Positions 16,008-22,488 of a DNA stretch of 64,000 bases are shown here, piece after piece (within the stretch, counting starts at the first letter, position 1; each line of letters starts with the position of its first letter). Origin of the DNA: Mycobacterium interjectum (GTDB lineage: Bacteria > Actinomycetota > Actinomycetes > Mycobacteriales > Mycobacteriaceae); contig LQPB01000029.1 of the NCBI GenBank assembly GCA_002102225.1, positions 54,167-118,166 on the forward strand, written 5' to 3'. Made by a program: the position numbers and the translations under genes. The notes beneath the pieces were generated by a model. It did not search any database. It had not been told where the DNA came from and saw nothing but the letters and a program-made list of their open reading frames with translations.

Positions 16008-17489
16008 ATGGTCGCCACCATCAGCACCCCGCAGTACCTGCTCGACCAGGCGCGGCGCCGGTTTACGCCGTCTATCAACAACTTTCCCGGCATGGGGCTG
16101 GTCGAGCGCAGGCTGCTGAACACGCAGTTCCCGGAGCGCAAACTCGCCGAGCCGCCGCCGGGCAGCGGGCTCAAGGCGGCCGTCGGCGACGCGGGCCTGC
16201 CGGTCATCGGCCACATCATCGAGATGCTGCGCGGCGGACCGGACTATCTGCTGCACATGTACCAGACCAAGGGGCCCGTGATCTTCGGGGACTCGCCCGT
16301 CCTTCCGGGCATCGCCGCCCTGGGCCCGGACGCCGCCCAGGTCATCTACTCCAACCGCAACAAGGACTATTCGCAGCAGGGCTGGGTCCCGGTGATCGGG
16401 CCGTTCTTCCACCGCGGCCTGATGCTGCTGGACTTTGAGGAGCACCTGTTTCACCGGCGGATCATGCAGGAGGCGTTCGTCCGGTCCCGCCTGGTCAGCT
16501 ACGTCGAGCAGATGGACCGGGTGGTCTCCCAGACGATCGCCAACGACTGGGTGGCCAATGACGCGCGCTTCCTGCTCTACCCGGCGATGAAGGAGCTGAC
16601 GCTCGACATCGCGTCGATGGTGTTCATGGGCCACGAGCCGGGCACCGACCACGAACTGGTGACCAAGGTGAACAAGGCGTTCGCGATCACCACGCGGGCG
16701 GGCAACGCGATCATCCGCACTCCCGTGCCGCCGTTCACCTGGTGGCGCGGCCTCAAGGCGCGCGAGCTGCTGGAGAACTACTTCCGCGAGCGGGTCAAGG
16801 AACAGCGCGCGAAGCCCGGCACCGACCTGTTGTCCGTGTTGTGTCAGACCGAGGACGAGGACGGCAACAAGTTCTCCGACGAGGACATCGTCAACCACAT
16901 GATCTTTTTGATGATGGCCGCGCACGACACGTCGACGTCGACCGTCACCACGATGGCGTACAACCTGGCCGCGCACCCTCAGTGGCAGCAGCGCTGCCGC
17001 GAGGAATCCGACCGGCTCGGCGACGGGCCGCTCGACATCGACTCGCTGGAGAAGCTGGAGTCTCTCGATTTGGTGATGAACGAGTCGATCCGCCTGGTGA
17101 CGCCGGTGCAGTGGGCCATGCGCCAGACCGTGCGCGACACGGACCTGCTCGGCTACTACATCCCCAAGGGCACCAACGTCATCGCCTACCCGGGCATGAA
17201 TCACCGGCTGCCCGAATTGTGGACGGACCCACTGAAATTCGACCCCGACCGGTTCACCGAGCCGCGCAACGAGCACAAGCGACACCGCTACGCGTTCACC
17301 CCGTTCGGCGGCGGCGCGCACAAGTGCATCGGAATGGTCTTCGGGCAGTTGGAGATCAAGACGATCCTGCACCGCCTGCTGCGCAGGTATCGGCTCGAGT
17401 TGCCGCGCCCGGGATACCAGGCCGAGTGGGACTACGGCGGCATGCCGGTGCCCAAGGACGGCATGCCGATCATGCTGCGGCCGCTCTAG
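16008..17489 (+). CDS. cyp136: Cytochrome P450 CYP136
   Basis: A 493-residue haem monooxygenase. The haem loop FTPFGGGAHKCIG puts the thiolate ligand at Cys440. The oxygen-binding I-helix reads MMAAHDTSTST, and ExxR of the K-helix is ESIR. Length and the ERKLAEPPPGSG N-terminal region match CYP136A of mycobacteria. ATG at 16008 follows AAAGGAGCC; an upstream in-frame ATG (15954) lies next to the operator and is unlikely. Electron donors are not encoded nearby. Its substrate is unknown, though relationship to sterol-hydroxylating P450s (CYP51-like I-helix and loop) suggests a lipid. Expression probably depends on the divergent TetR. Confidence 0.95.
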   Translation: MVATISTPQYLLDQARRRFTPSINNFPGMGLVERRLLNTQFPERKLAEPPPGSGLKAAVGDAGLPVIGHIIEMLRGGPDYLLHMYQTKGPVIFGDSPVLPGIAALGPDAAQVIYSNRNKDYSQQGWVPVIGPFFHRGLMLLDFEEHLFHRRIMQEAFVRSRLVSYVEQMDRVVSQTIANDWVANDARFLLYPAMKELTLDIASMVFMGHEPGTDHELVTKVNKAFAITTRAGNAIIRTPVPPFTWWRGLKARELLENYFRERVKEQRAKPGTDLLSVLCQTEDEDGNKFSDEDIVNHMIFLMMAAHDTSTSTVTTMAYNLAAHPQWQQRCREESDRLGDGPLDIDSLEKLESLDLVMNESIRLVTPVQWAMRQTVRDTDLLGYYIPKGTNVIAYPGMNHRLPELWTDPLKFDPDRFTEPRNEHKRHRYAFTPFGGGAHKCIGMVFGQLEIKTILHRLLRRYRLELPRPGYQAEWDYGGMPVPKDGMPIMLRPL

Positions 17490-17496
17490 GCGCCGA

Positions 17497-18003
17497 TCAG
17501 GCGCCGAGCAACCGGTTGGCGCACGCGATCACCGCGCGCAGCGCGGCCTGGGTCGGGTCCTGTGCGAGGCCCATCGCCCATTCGGTGCGAATCCCGTTGC
17601 TGCCGTGGATGAACGTCGCGGTGATGTCGCCCGAGCGCAGCTGGTGAAACCGCAATGTTTCCACCGTGATCCCGCGCTCGTGCAGCATCGCGGTCAGCGC
17701 GGCGATCGGACCGCTGGCGGCGGCCGAACAGGTTCCGAGCTGATCGCCCACCGCGATCGTGGCCCGATAGTTGCGGGCCTGCGGGCCGAGCCGCCCGGCC
17801 GGCCGCTCGGTGTCGGTGCAGGCGAAGTGCCCCAGCCGGACCGGGCCGGCGCCCTGACCGTAGCTGGCGACGAAGCTCTCCCAGGACATCGCGTCGGCCT
17901 CGTCCCGCAGACCGCGCGGCAAGTCGGCGCCGAAGTGGTGGGCGAACCACGCGGCCGCCGGGCACTCGCGCGCCGAGGGGAAACGGGAGGGGGATAACGC
18001 CAT
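17497..18003 (-). CDS. Free-standing 2-isopropylmalate synthase (LeuA) regulatory-domain protein
   Basis: A 168-residue protein without any catalytic TIM barrel. Residues 38-168 align by eye with the end of LeuA: MSWESFVASYG matches the linker helix of subdomain II, and SGPIAALTAMLHERGITVETL, then TEWAMGLAQDPTQAALRAVIACANRLL, match the leucine-binding allosteric domain (SGNGP..., VWGVGI..., LRAVVSAVNRA in LeuA). It could sense leucine, or pair with true LeuA and alter its feedback; both are inference. A leader peptide with Leu and Val codons and switching hairpins lies directly upstream, strengthening a link to branched-chain amino acids. The ATG at 18001-18003 is only three bases from the last hairpin. 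Confidence 0.75.
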   Translation of the reverse strand: MALSPSRFPSARECPAAAWFAHHFGADLPRGLRDEADAMSWESFVASYGQGAGPVRLGHFACTDTERPAGRLGPQARNYRATIAVGDQLGTCSAAASGPIAALTAMLHERGITVETLRFHQLRSGDITATFIHGSNGIRTEWAMGLAQDPTQAALRAVIACANRLLGA

Positions 18004-18006
18004 GGT

Positions 18007-18091
18007 GTCGGTCTTCTCTGATCAGAGGGGCGACCGACGGTAGTAGCTTCCGACCCACAGCGGGGGGTCGGTCTGGGATCAGACCCCGCTG
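18007..18091 (-). promoter_or_regulatory. Attenuator: alternative hairpins before the LeuA-domain gene
   Basis: In the RNA (minus strand) three stems can form. Stem 1 pairs CAGCGGGG (18084-18091) with CCCCGCTG (18058-18065), with an inner GTCTG/CAGAC. Stem 2 pairs CCGACCC (18065-18071) with GGGTCGG (18050-18056) and cannot coexist with stem 1. Stem 3 pairs GTCGGTC (18032-18038) with GACCGAC (18007-18013) around CTCTGATCAGAG and would hide the ribosome site of the LeuA-domain gene. A second GACCGAC (18067-18073) can capture the same GTCGGTC and prevent stem 3. The leader peptide ends inside stem 1. Confidence 0.7.
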
Positions 18092-18129
18092 CGGGTGCTG
18101 GCTACTACGGCACGCTGAAGAAGACGCAC
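18079..18129 (-). CDS. Leader peptide of the LeuA-domain gene (16 residues)
   Basis: GTG at 18127-18129 opens VRLLQRAVVASTRSGV, ending at TGA 18079-18081. The two leucines use CTT CTT and the paired valines GTA GTA, all rare codons in mycobacteria, which suits ribosome stalling when charged tRNA is scarce. The stop codon lies inside the first hairpin, the usual geometry of transcription or translation attenuators. The peptide appears to be translated from the first base of the transcript: TATTGT lies seven bases before the GTG. Confidence 0.65.
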   Translation of the reverse strand: MRLLQRAVVASTRSGV

Positions 18130-18136
18130 GAGCGCG

Positions 18137-18142
18137 ACAATA
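18137..18142 (-). promoter_or_regulatory. -10 element of the leader-peptide transcript
   Basis: On the minus strand TATTGT (TANNNT) ends seven bases before the GTG of the leader peptide. This is the classic spacing for a leaderless mycobacterial transcript and supports the uORF being translated. Confidence 0.55.
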
Positions 18143-18225
18143 GACGCCCGCGGGCCGGCGACGCAAATTCATTTCGCGCGGCACAGTGCGCCCTTGCCGG
18201 ACAAGCGCTTTCGCGGCCCGGCGCC

Positions 18226-19278
18226 TCAGCCGTTCGGCCCCTGCGCCTGCTCGAACCGCAGATAGGCCTGGATCGTCGTCCCGGTCGACGTGGTGTGCGT
18301 GCGCACCAGGTCCGATATCGCGTTGACCAGGTACAGGCCGCGACTGGCGGGGGAGCTCGGGCCCGGGTCCAGACGCCCGACCATCGGGTCCTCGAACCGT
18401 CCGGTGTCGCGTGCCTCGCAGACCAGATGCTCGTCTTGGCGCCAGAAGGCCAGCCGGCAGGCGCCGTCGGTGTACATCAGGCTGTTGGTGGCCAGCTCGG
18501 TCGCGATCAGCTGCAGGTCGTCGATCCCGTCCTCGGACATGCCCACCCAACCCGCGTAGCTGACGGCGAACGAGCGGGCCGGACTGAGGTCCGCGGACTT
18601 GCGGACCATGTAGGTGACGGCCCCCGGGTTGGCATAGAGCGGCCGGTTGCAGCGCTCCAGGGCGTCATAGGGCGCGTACTCGACGCTGCGCTGCAGCGCA
18701 CCCCGGCTCCACAGGAAGGGGTGGGTCGCACGGGCCTCCGCCAGCAGCTGCTCATCGAGCCGGTTCGCGTCGTAGAGGCACAACTTGTGCACCGGATACC
18801 CGTCCAGCGCCTCGTTGACCAGCGCCTCGTGCTCGACGCAGGCGACGAACTCGTCGTCGCTGCGTCCCGGCCAGGCCAGCTGGCTCACGATCCGCACCGG
18901 CCGGTTGGGCTGTTCGTCGACGAAGGAGCCCTCCATGGCCATGAACCGGCTCGGGTTGCGGCCGACCTCGGCGATGTCGGCCATGCGCAATTCGGCCGTG
19001 AATCCGCCGATCGAGCCGGACAACGCGTCGTGCAGCAGCGCCAGCTTGTCGTCGGGCACCGCCACCAGGACGGCCTCGTCGGCGGTCAGACCGTCGAGCA
19101 CGAAGCGCGCCACAGATTCCAGATAGTCCTGCTGCGAACGGAAAAGGAACGCGGAATGGACGAAACCCGAGTGGCCGGCTCGCGTCCCCTTCAAGCCCCC
19201 CGGCATTCCAGCGCTGTCGCTGTCGATCACTACTGCCAACCCCCTGCTGGACCGGCCGTCTACGTTTCCCCTCCCCAT
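18226..19278 (-). CDS. MEDS sensor plus anti-sigma-factor-type HATPase protein (RsbA-like)
   Basis: A 350-residue cytosolic regulator. Residues about 38-215 form a MEDS domain (FVHSAFLFRSQQDYLESVARFVLDGL... LCLYDANRLDEQLL), the sensory domain of DcmR and RsbA. Residues about 240-345 form a histidine-kinase-like ATPase of the RsbW class, with the N-box LQLIATELATNSLMYTDG and G-box EARDTGRF and GLYLVNAI. There is no histidine phosphotransfer domain, so it most likely acts as a switch on an anti-sigma cascade or kinase of an antagonist. No sigma factor or STAS antagonist lies next to it. The start is uncertain; GTG at 19230 after AGGGGG is an attractive alternative. Confidence 0.75.
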   Translation of the reverse strand: MGRGNVDGRSSRGLAVVIDSDSAGMPGGLKGTRAGHSGFVHSAFLFRSQQDYLESVARFVLDGLTADEAVLVAVPDDKLALLHDALSGSIGGFTAELRMADIAEVGRNPSRFMAMEGSFVDEQPNRPVRIVSQLAWPGRSDDEFVACVEHEALVNEALDGYPVHKLCLYDANRLDEQLLAEARATHPFLWSRGALQRSVEYAPYDALERCNRPLYANPGAVTYMVRKSADLSPARSFAVSYAGWVGMSEDGIDDLQLIATELATNSLMYTDGACRLAFWRQDEHLVCEARDTGRFEDPMVGRLDPGPSSPASRGLYLVNAISDLVRTHTTSTGTTIQAYLRFEQAQGPNG

Positions 19279-19338
19279 ACCCGATAAGCACCTGCGATAT
19301 GCAAACGAGCGGAACGGATCACGCCGCGAGGGCGGCTC

Positions 19339-20745
19339 CTACAACCACCAGGACGCCGCGGCGTCCAGATGCCGACGAATGCGGTAACGGGCGAGGCTGT
19401 CGTCGTCGGCCTTGATCGCCTCCAGGATCCGCGCGTGGGCGTGCTCGACGGCGGCCACGTCCTCCCACGTCGGCTGGGCCTGCCCGGTGCTGGACCAGTG
19501 CCGGCGAAACAGCTCGATGATGATCCGAAGGAACAAGTCGAGCAGCGCATTGCCGGCCAGTTGCGCCAGGCCGAGGTGGAACCGGACCTCGTCGACCATG
19601 GCCTCGGGGGCCTCGCGCGCGCCGCCGCCGGGGGCGTCCCGCGGCGCGGCCAAGAAGGCCGCCACCTCCGAATCGGTGCGCCGCTTGACGACCCTGGCGA
19701 CGTTGTCGATCTCGATGGCGTCGCGGACGCTGCGCAGGTCCTCGCCGGTGGGCTTGCGGTACTGCAGGTACAGGGCGATGGTCTCGATGCTCGCCTCGGC
19801 CCGCGGGTGGGTGACGATCAGCCCACCGCCGGGCCCGCGGCGCATCTGCGCGACGGAGTGATATTCGAGCAGCCGCACCGCTTCCCGGAACACCGCGCGA
19901 CTCACCCGGTAGCGCTCCACCAGGGCGGTCTCGGTCCCGAAGACCGAACCGGCCTGCCAGCCGCCGTCGGCGATGTCGTCGCCGATGGTGGCCGCCAGCA
20001 TCTCGGCGAGCTTGCCCCGCGGCGCGTCGCCGTCGAGCCGCCGGCGGGGCGCGCGCGGGCGGCCCGTGCCGGGAGGATGCCGCTGCAGCCAGGCGGTGAC
20101 CGCCTCGACGTGCCGCTCGGACAGCGACCTGGCCCGCGCCGCGTCGCCGGCGGTGACGGCGGCGACGATCTCTGCGTGGTGCTTGTGCATGTGGTCGACC
20201 GCCTCGATGGCTTCGGTTGCCGAGTCGGTCCGCGACTGCAGGGCGTATCGGGTGGTGAGCCTGATCAGGATGTCGATGAACAGTTGCAGCACCGGGCTCT
20301 TGGATTGGCCCGCCAGCGCGATGTGGAACTCGTCGCGCGGCGCCGGCATGCCCGGCCGCCAGTGCTGCTCCGCGCGCAACACCGCGCGCAGGCGGTCGAT
20401 GCCGACTTCGTCGATCCGCTCCGCGGCCAGCGAGGCCGCCAAGGGCTCCAGCACCAGGCGCGCGTTGAGCAGGTCGACGAGCGTGGTGCCCACGTACTGC
20501 AGATAGATCACGACGGCGCGGGTCGCGGGGCCGGCGTCCGGCTCACAGATCAGCAGCCCGCCGCCCGGCCCGCGGCGCATTCGGGCCACCTGGTGGTGTT
20601 CGACGAGGCGGACCGCCTCCCGCAGCACCGATCGGCTGACGCCGTAGCGCCGCTGCAGAGCCTGTTCGGAGCCCAGCGATTCGCCGACCGTCCAGCCGCG
20701 ACGAACGACGTCCGCTTCGATGTGGCGGGCAACCTTCGAAGCCAT
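19339..20745 (-). CDS. Tandem-duplicated GntR/FCD regulator (Rv3060c-like)
   Basis: A 468-residue protein made of two complete FadR-type GntR units in a row. Each has a winged helix (SEQALQRRYGVSRSVLREAVRLVEHHQVARMRRGPGGGLLI, residues 25-65, and ETALVERYRVSRAVFREAVRLLEYHSVAQMRRGPGGGLIV, about 270-310) followed by a helical FCD ligand domain with metal-binding histidines (DEFHIAL; DEVRFHLGL). One chain therefore mimics the usual dimer. It matches Rv3060c in order and design. It lies 64 bp after a thiolase gene on the same strand and close to fadE22; their promoters share a GTnnAC-type palindrome of the FadR class, making them likely targets. Confidence 0.9.
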   Translation of the reverse strand: MASKVARHIEADVVRRGWTVGESLGSEQALQRRYGVSRSVLREAVRLVEHHQVARMRRGPGGGLLICEPDAGPATRAVVIYLQYVGTTLVDLLNARLVLEPLAASLAAERIDEVGIDRLRAVLRAEQHWRPGMPAPRDEFHIALAGQSKSPVLQLFIDILIRLTTRYALQSRTDSATEAIEAVDHMHKHHAEIVAAVTAGDAARARSLSERHVEAVTAWLQRHPPGTGRPRAPRRRLDGDAPRGKLAEMLAATIGDDIADGGWQAGSVFGTETALVERYRVSRAVFREAVRLLEYHSVAQMRRGPGGGLIVTHPRAEASIETIALYLQYRKPTGEDLRSVRDAIEIDNVARVVKRRTDSEVAAFLAAPRDAPGGGAREAPEAMVDEVRFHLGLAQLAGNALLDLFLRIIIELFRRHWSSTGQAQPTWEDVAAVEHAHARILEAIKADDDSLARYRIRRHLDAAASWWL

Positions 20746-20809
20746 CTTGTTCGCCCGGCCGGCGTCGGGCTCGCGGCCTACAGCCTCAATCGCGCTCTCC
20801 CACAGGCTC

Positions 20810-22009
20810 TCAACACGTCAGCAGCATGCAACCGGCGACGGGCCCACCGCCCACGGAGACCACCCCGACCTCGGGGCGTTTCGACACCTGGCGTTCCCCC
20901 GCCTCGCCGCGCAGCTGCAGACACCCTTCGTGCAGGGCCCAGTAGCCGTGCATGCGCCCGGCCGAGAGCTGTCCGCCGTAGGTGTTCAGCGGCAGCTGGC
21001 CGTCGCGGGCGATCCGCGCGCCGCCCTCGACGAACGGCCCGCCCTCGCCGTCGCCGCACACCCCGAGGGCTTCCAGCCAGGCAAGGGTGAGATAGGTGAA
21101 ACCGTCGTACAGCTCGGCGACGTCGAGGTCGGCCGGCGTCAACTGCGTGCGTGACCACATCTGCGCGGTCGCGTCCGACATCGCCATCTTGGGGTAGTCG
21201 GCGCGGTGGAACCAGCCGCCGGCGCCGTCGGATCCGCCGATCGCCTCGACCGCCACCGCGCGGTGCGGGCAGTCGCGGCCATACTCGGCGTTCGACACCA
21301 CCACCGCGATCGAGCCGTCGATCGGCACGTCGCAATCCAGCAGCCCGAACGGGGTGGACACCGGACGCGCTCCCAGGTAGTCGGCCATGGTCATCGGATC
21401 CCGGTAGACCGCACGCGGATTCAGCGCGGCGTTGCGTCTGCCGTTGAGCGCCAGCCAGCCCAGCTGTTCTTTGGTGGTCCCGTACAGCTCCATGTGCCGG
21501 CGGCAGTTCAGCGCCAGCCAGTTCGCCGCCGAATACGCATGCGCCGCAACCAGATCGTTGACGTCGTCCATCGCGCCGACGGCCGGCCGCGGCTCTCCCT
21601 CCGGCGTGGAGAACATGCGCGCCAGCGGCGGCGCGGGCGCGTTCTCCTGCGGTTTGACGGGTACCGTGCCGCCGAGCATCTGGATGGTCCGGTAGACGAT
21701 CACGTGGTGGGCGCGCCGCTCGGCGACCGCGCGGCAGGCCGACATCACCGGGCTCAGCAGTCCGCCGGTGCCGAAGCCGGCCCCGCAGTCGGCCGCCTCG
21801 ATGCGCAGTTCGGCGTTGACGTCCGCGGCGGGCGTGTCGCCGAGGGTGGCGATGCCGTCGATATCACCCGCGCTCAGGCCGGCATCCTCGATGGCCGCCC
21901 GCACCGCCTCCATGGTCAGCTCCAGGCCGGGAATGCCGGTGCGACGGCCGATCCGCGAGATGCCGATGCCGGACAAGATCGCGTCCTTTTCGAAATAGGT
22001 CATACGCAC
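20810..22009 (-). CDS. SCP-x-type thiolase (lipid-transfer protein family)
   Basis: A 399-residue thiolase-fold protein of the non-decarboxylating SCP-x/Ltp group, which cleaves side chains of sterol-like acyl-CoAs in actinobacteria. Landmarks are the N-terminal GIGISRIGRRTG, ADCGAGFGTGG in place of the usual nucleophile loop, the histidine segment NTYGGQLSAGRMHGYWALHEGC and the closing VVSVGGGPVAGCMLLTC with a late cysteine. A DUF35 zinc-ribbon gene is divergent from it, and such pairs usually form a complex. GTG at 22009 or ATG at 22003 may be the start. The promoter overlaps a near-perfect operator at 22043-22064. The substrate is not known. Confidence 0.88.
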   Translation of the reverse strand: MRMTYFEKDAILSGIGISRIGRRTGIPGLELTMEAVRAAIEDAGLSAGDIDGIATLGDTPAADVNAELRIEAADCGAGFGTGGLLSPVMSACRAVAERRAHHVIVYRTIQMLGGTVPVKPQENAPAPPLARMFSTPEGEPRPAVGAMDDVNDLVAAHAYSAANWLALNCRRHMELYGTTKEQLGWLALNGRRNAALNPRAVYRDPMTMADYLGARPVSTPFGLLDCDVPIDGSIAVVVSNAEYGRDCPHRAVAVEAIGGSDGAGGWFHRADYPKMAMSDATAQMWSRTQLTPADLDVAELYDGFTYLTLAWLEALGVCGDGEGGPFVEGGARIARDGQLPLNTYGGQLSAGRMHGYWALHEGCLQLRGEAGERQVSKRPEVGVVSVGGGPVAGCMLLTC

Positions 22010-22042
22010 CGCCCGTCCATACGAACCGCCACCCGCATCGAA

Positions 22043-22064
22043 TCAATAGAGTGTACTGTATTGA
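22043..22064. promoter_or_regulatory. Operator overlapping both promoters of thiolase and DUF35
   Basis: TCAATA and TATTGA arms enclose a core AGT-GT-ACT, giving a 22-bp palindrome with 18 symmetric positions. On the plus strand it holds TACTGT (22054-22059), a -10 element seven bases before the DUF35 GTG; on the minus strand it holds TACACT, a -10 for the thiolase. The GT-N2-AC core suits a FadR-type GntR protein. The core also occurs before fadE22. Confidence 0.65.
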
Positions 22065-22066
22065 CC

Positions 22067-22399
22067 GTGCCGGGCCAGTTGCTCATCGAACACTGCGACA
22101 CCTGCGCGCGCTGGGTTCATCCCGCGGCCGGCGAATGCCGGGACTGCGGCGCCCCGCTGGTGGCGCGAGCCGTATCCGGCCTGGGCACGGTGTTCACCTA
22201 CACGGTCAACCACCACCCGTACAACCCCGACATCGCGACCCCCTATGTGATCGCCATCGTCGAGCTCGCCGAACAGAGCGGGTTGCGGGTGGCGGCCAAT
22301 ATCGTTGGCTGCGAACCGGATTCGGTGACGTGCGGGATGCCCGTCGCCATCCAGCCCGAGCCGGGCAGCGCCGGCGCGCCCCAATTCGCGCCGGCCTAA
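22067..22399 (+). CDS. DUF35 zinc-ribbon/OB-fold partner of the thiolase
   Basis: A 110-residue protein. It starts with a zinc ribbon (CDTCARWVHPAAGECRDCG, cysteines 13, 16, 27 and 30 or so) and continues with an OB-fold carrying GTVFTYTVNHHPYNPDIATPYVIAIVELAEQSGLRVAANIVG, the DUF35 signature. In SCP-x thiolases and in steroid retro-aldolases such proteins form a complex with the thiolase-fold partner and help bind the CoA substrate. The GTG at 22067 is chosen because a -10 element lies seven bases upstream (leaderless); TTG at 22061 is the alternative. It is divergent from the thiolase with a common operator. Confidence 0.8.
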   Translation: MPGQLLIEHCDTCARWVHPAAGECRDCGAPLVARAVSGLGTVFTYTVNHHPYNPDIATPYVIAIVELAEQSGLRVAANIVGCEPDSVTCGMPVAIQPEPGSAGAPQFAPA

Positions 22400-22416
22400 G
22401 CTCGTTCCCTTCGCGC

Positions 22417-22474
22417 CGAGCGTGCGCAGAATGCCGGCCCGCGCGGCGTGTCTCCGTACAAACACGCACGCTCG
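22417..22474. terminator. Inverted repeat between convergent DUF35 and fadE22
   Basis: CGAGCGTGCG (22417-22426) and CGCACGCTCG (22465-22474) are perfect arms around 38 bases, in the 89-bp gap where two genes end tail to tail. It could stop transcription from both sides. The arm shares CGAGCGTGC with the long hairpin at 1771-1832. Confidence 0.5.
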
Positions 22475-22488
22475 CCGGGAGAGCCGGC

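Noticed and set aside
22043..22064. KstR or KstR2 operator at the thiolase/DUF35 promoter
   Set aside because: The palindrome lacks AAC-N2-GTT and CAAG-N2-CTTG cores of those regulators.
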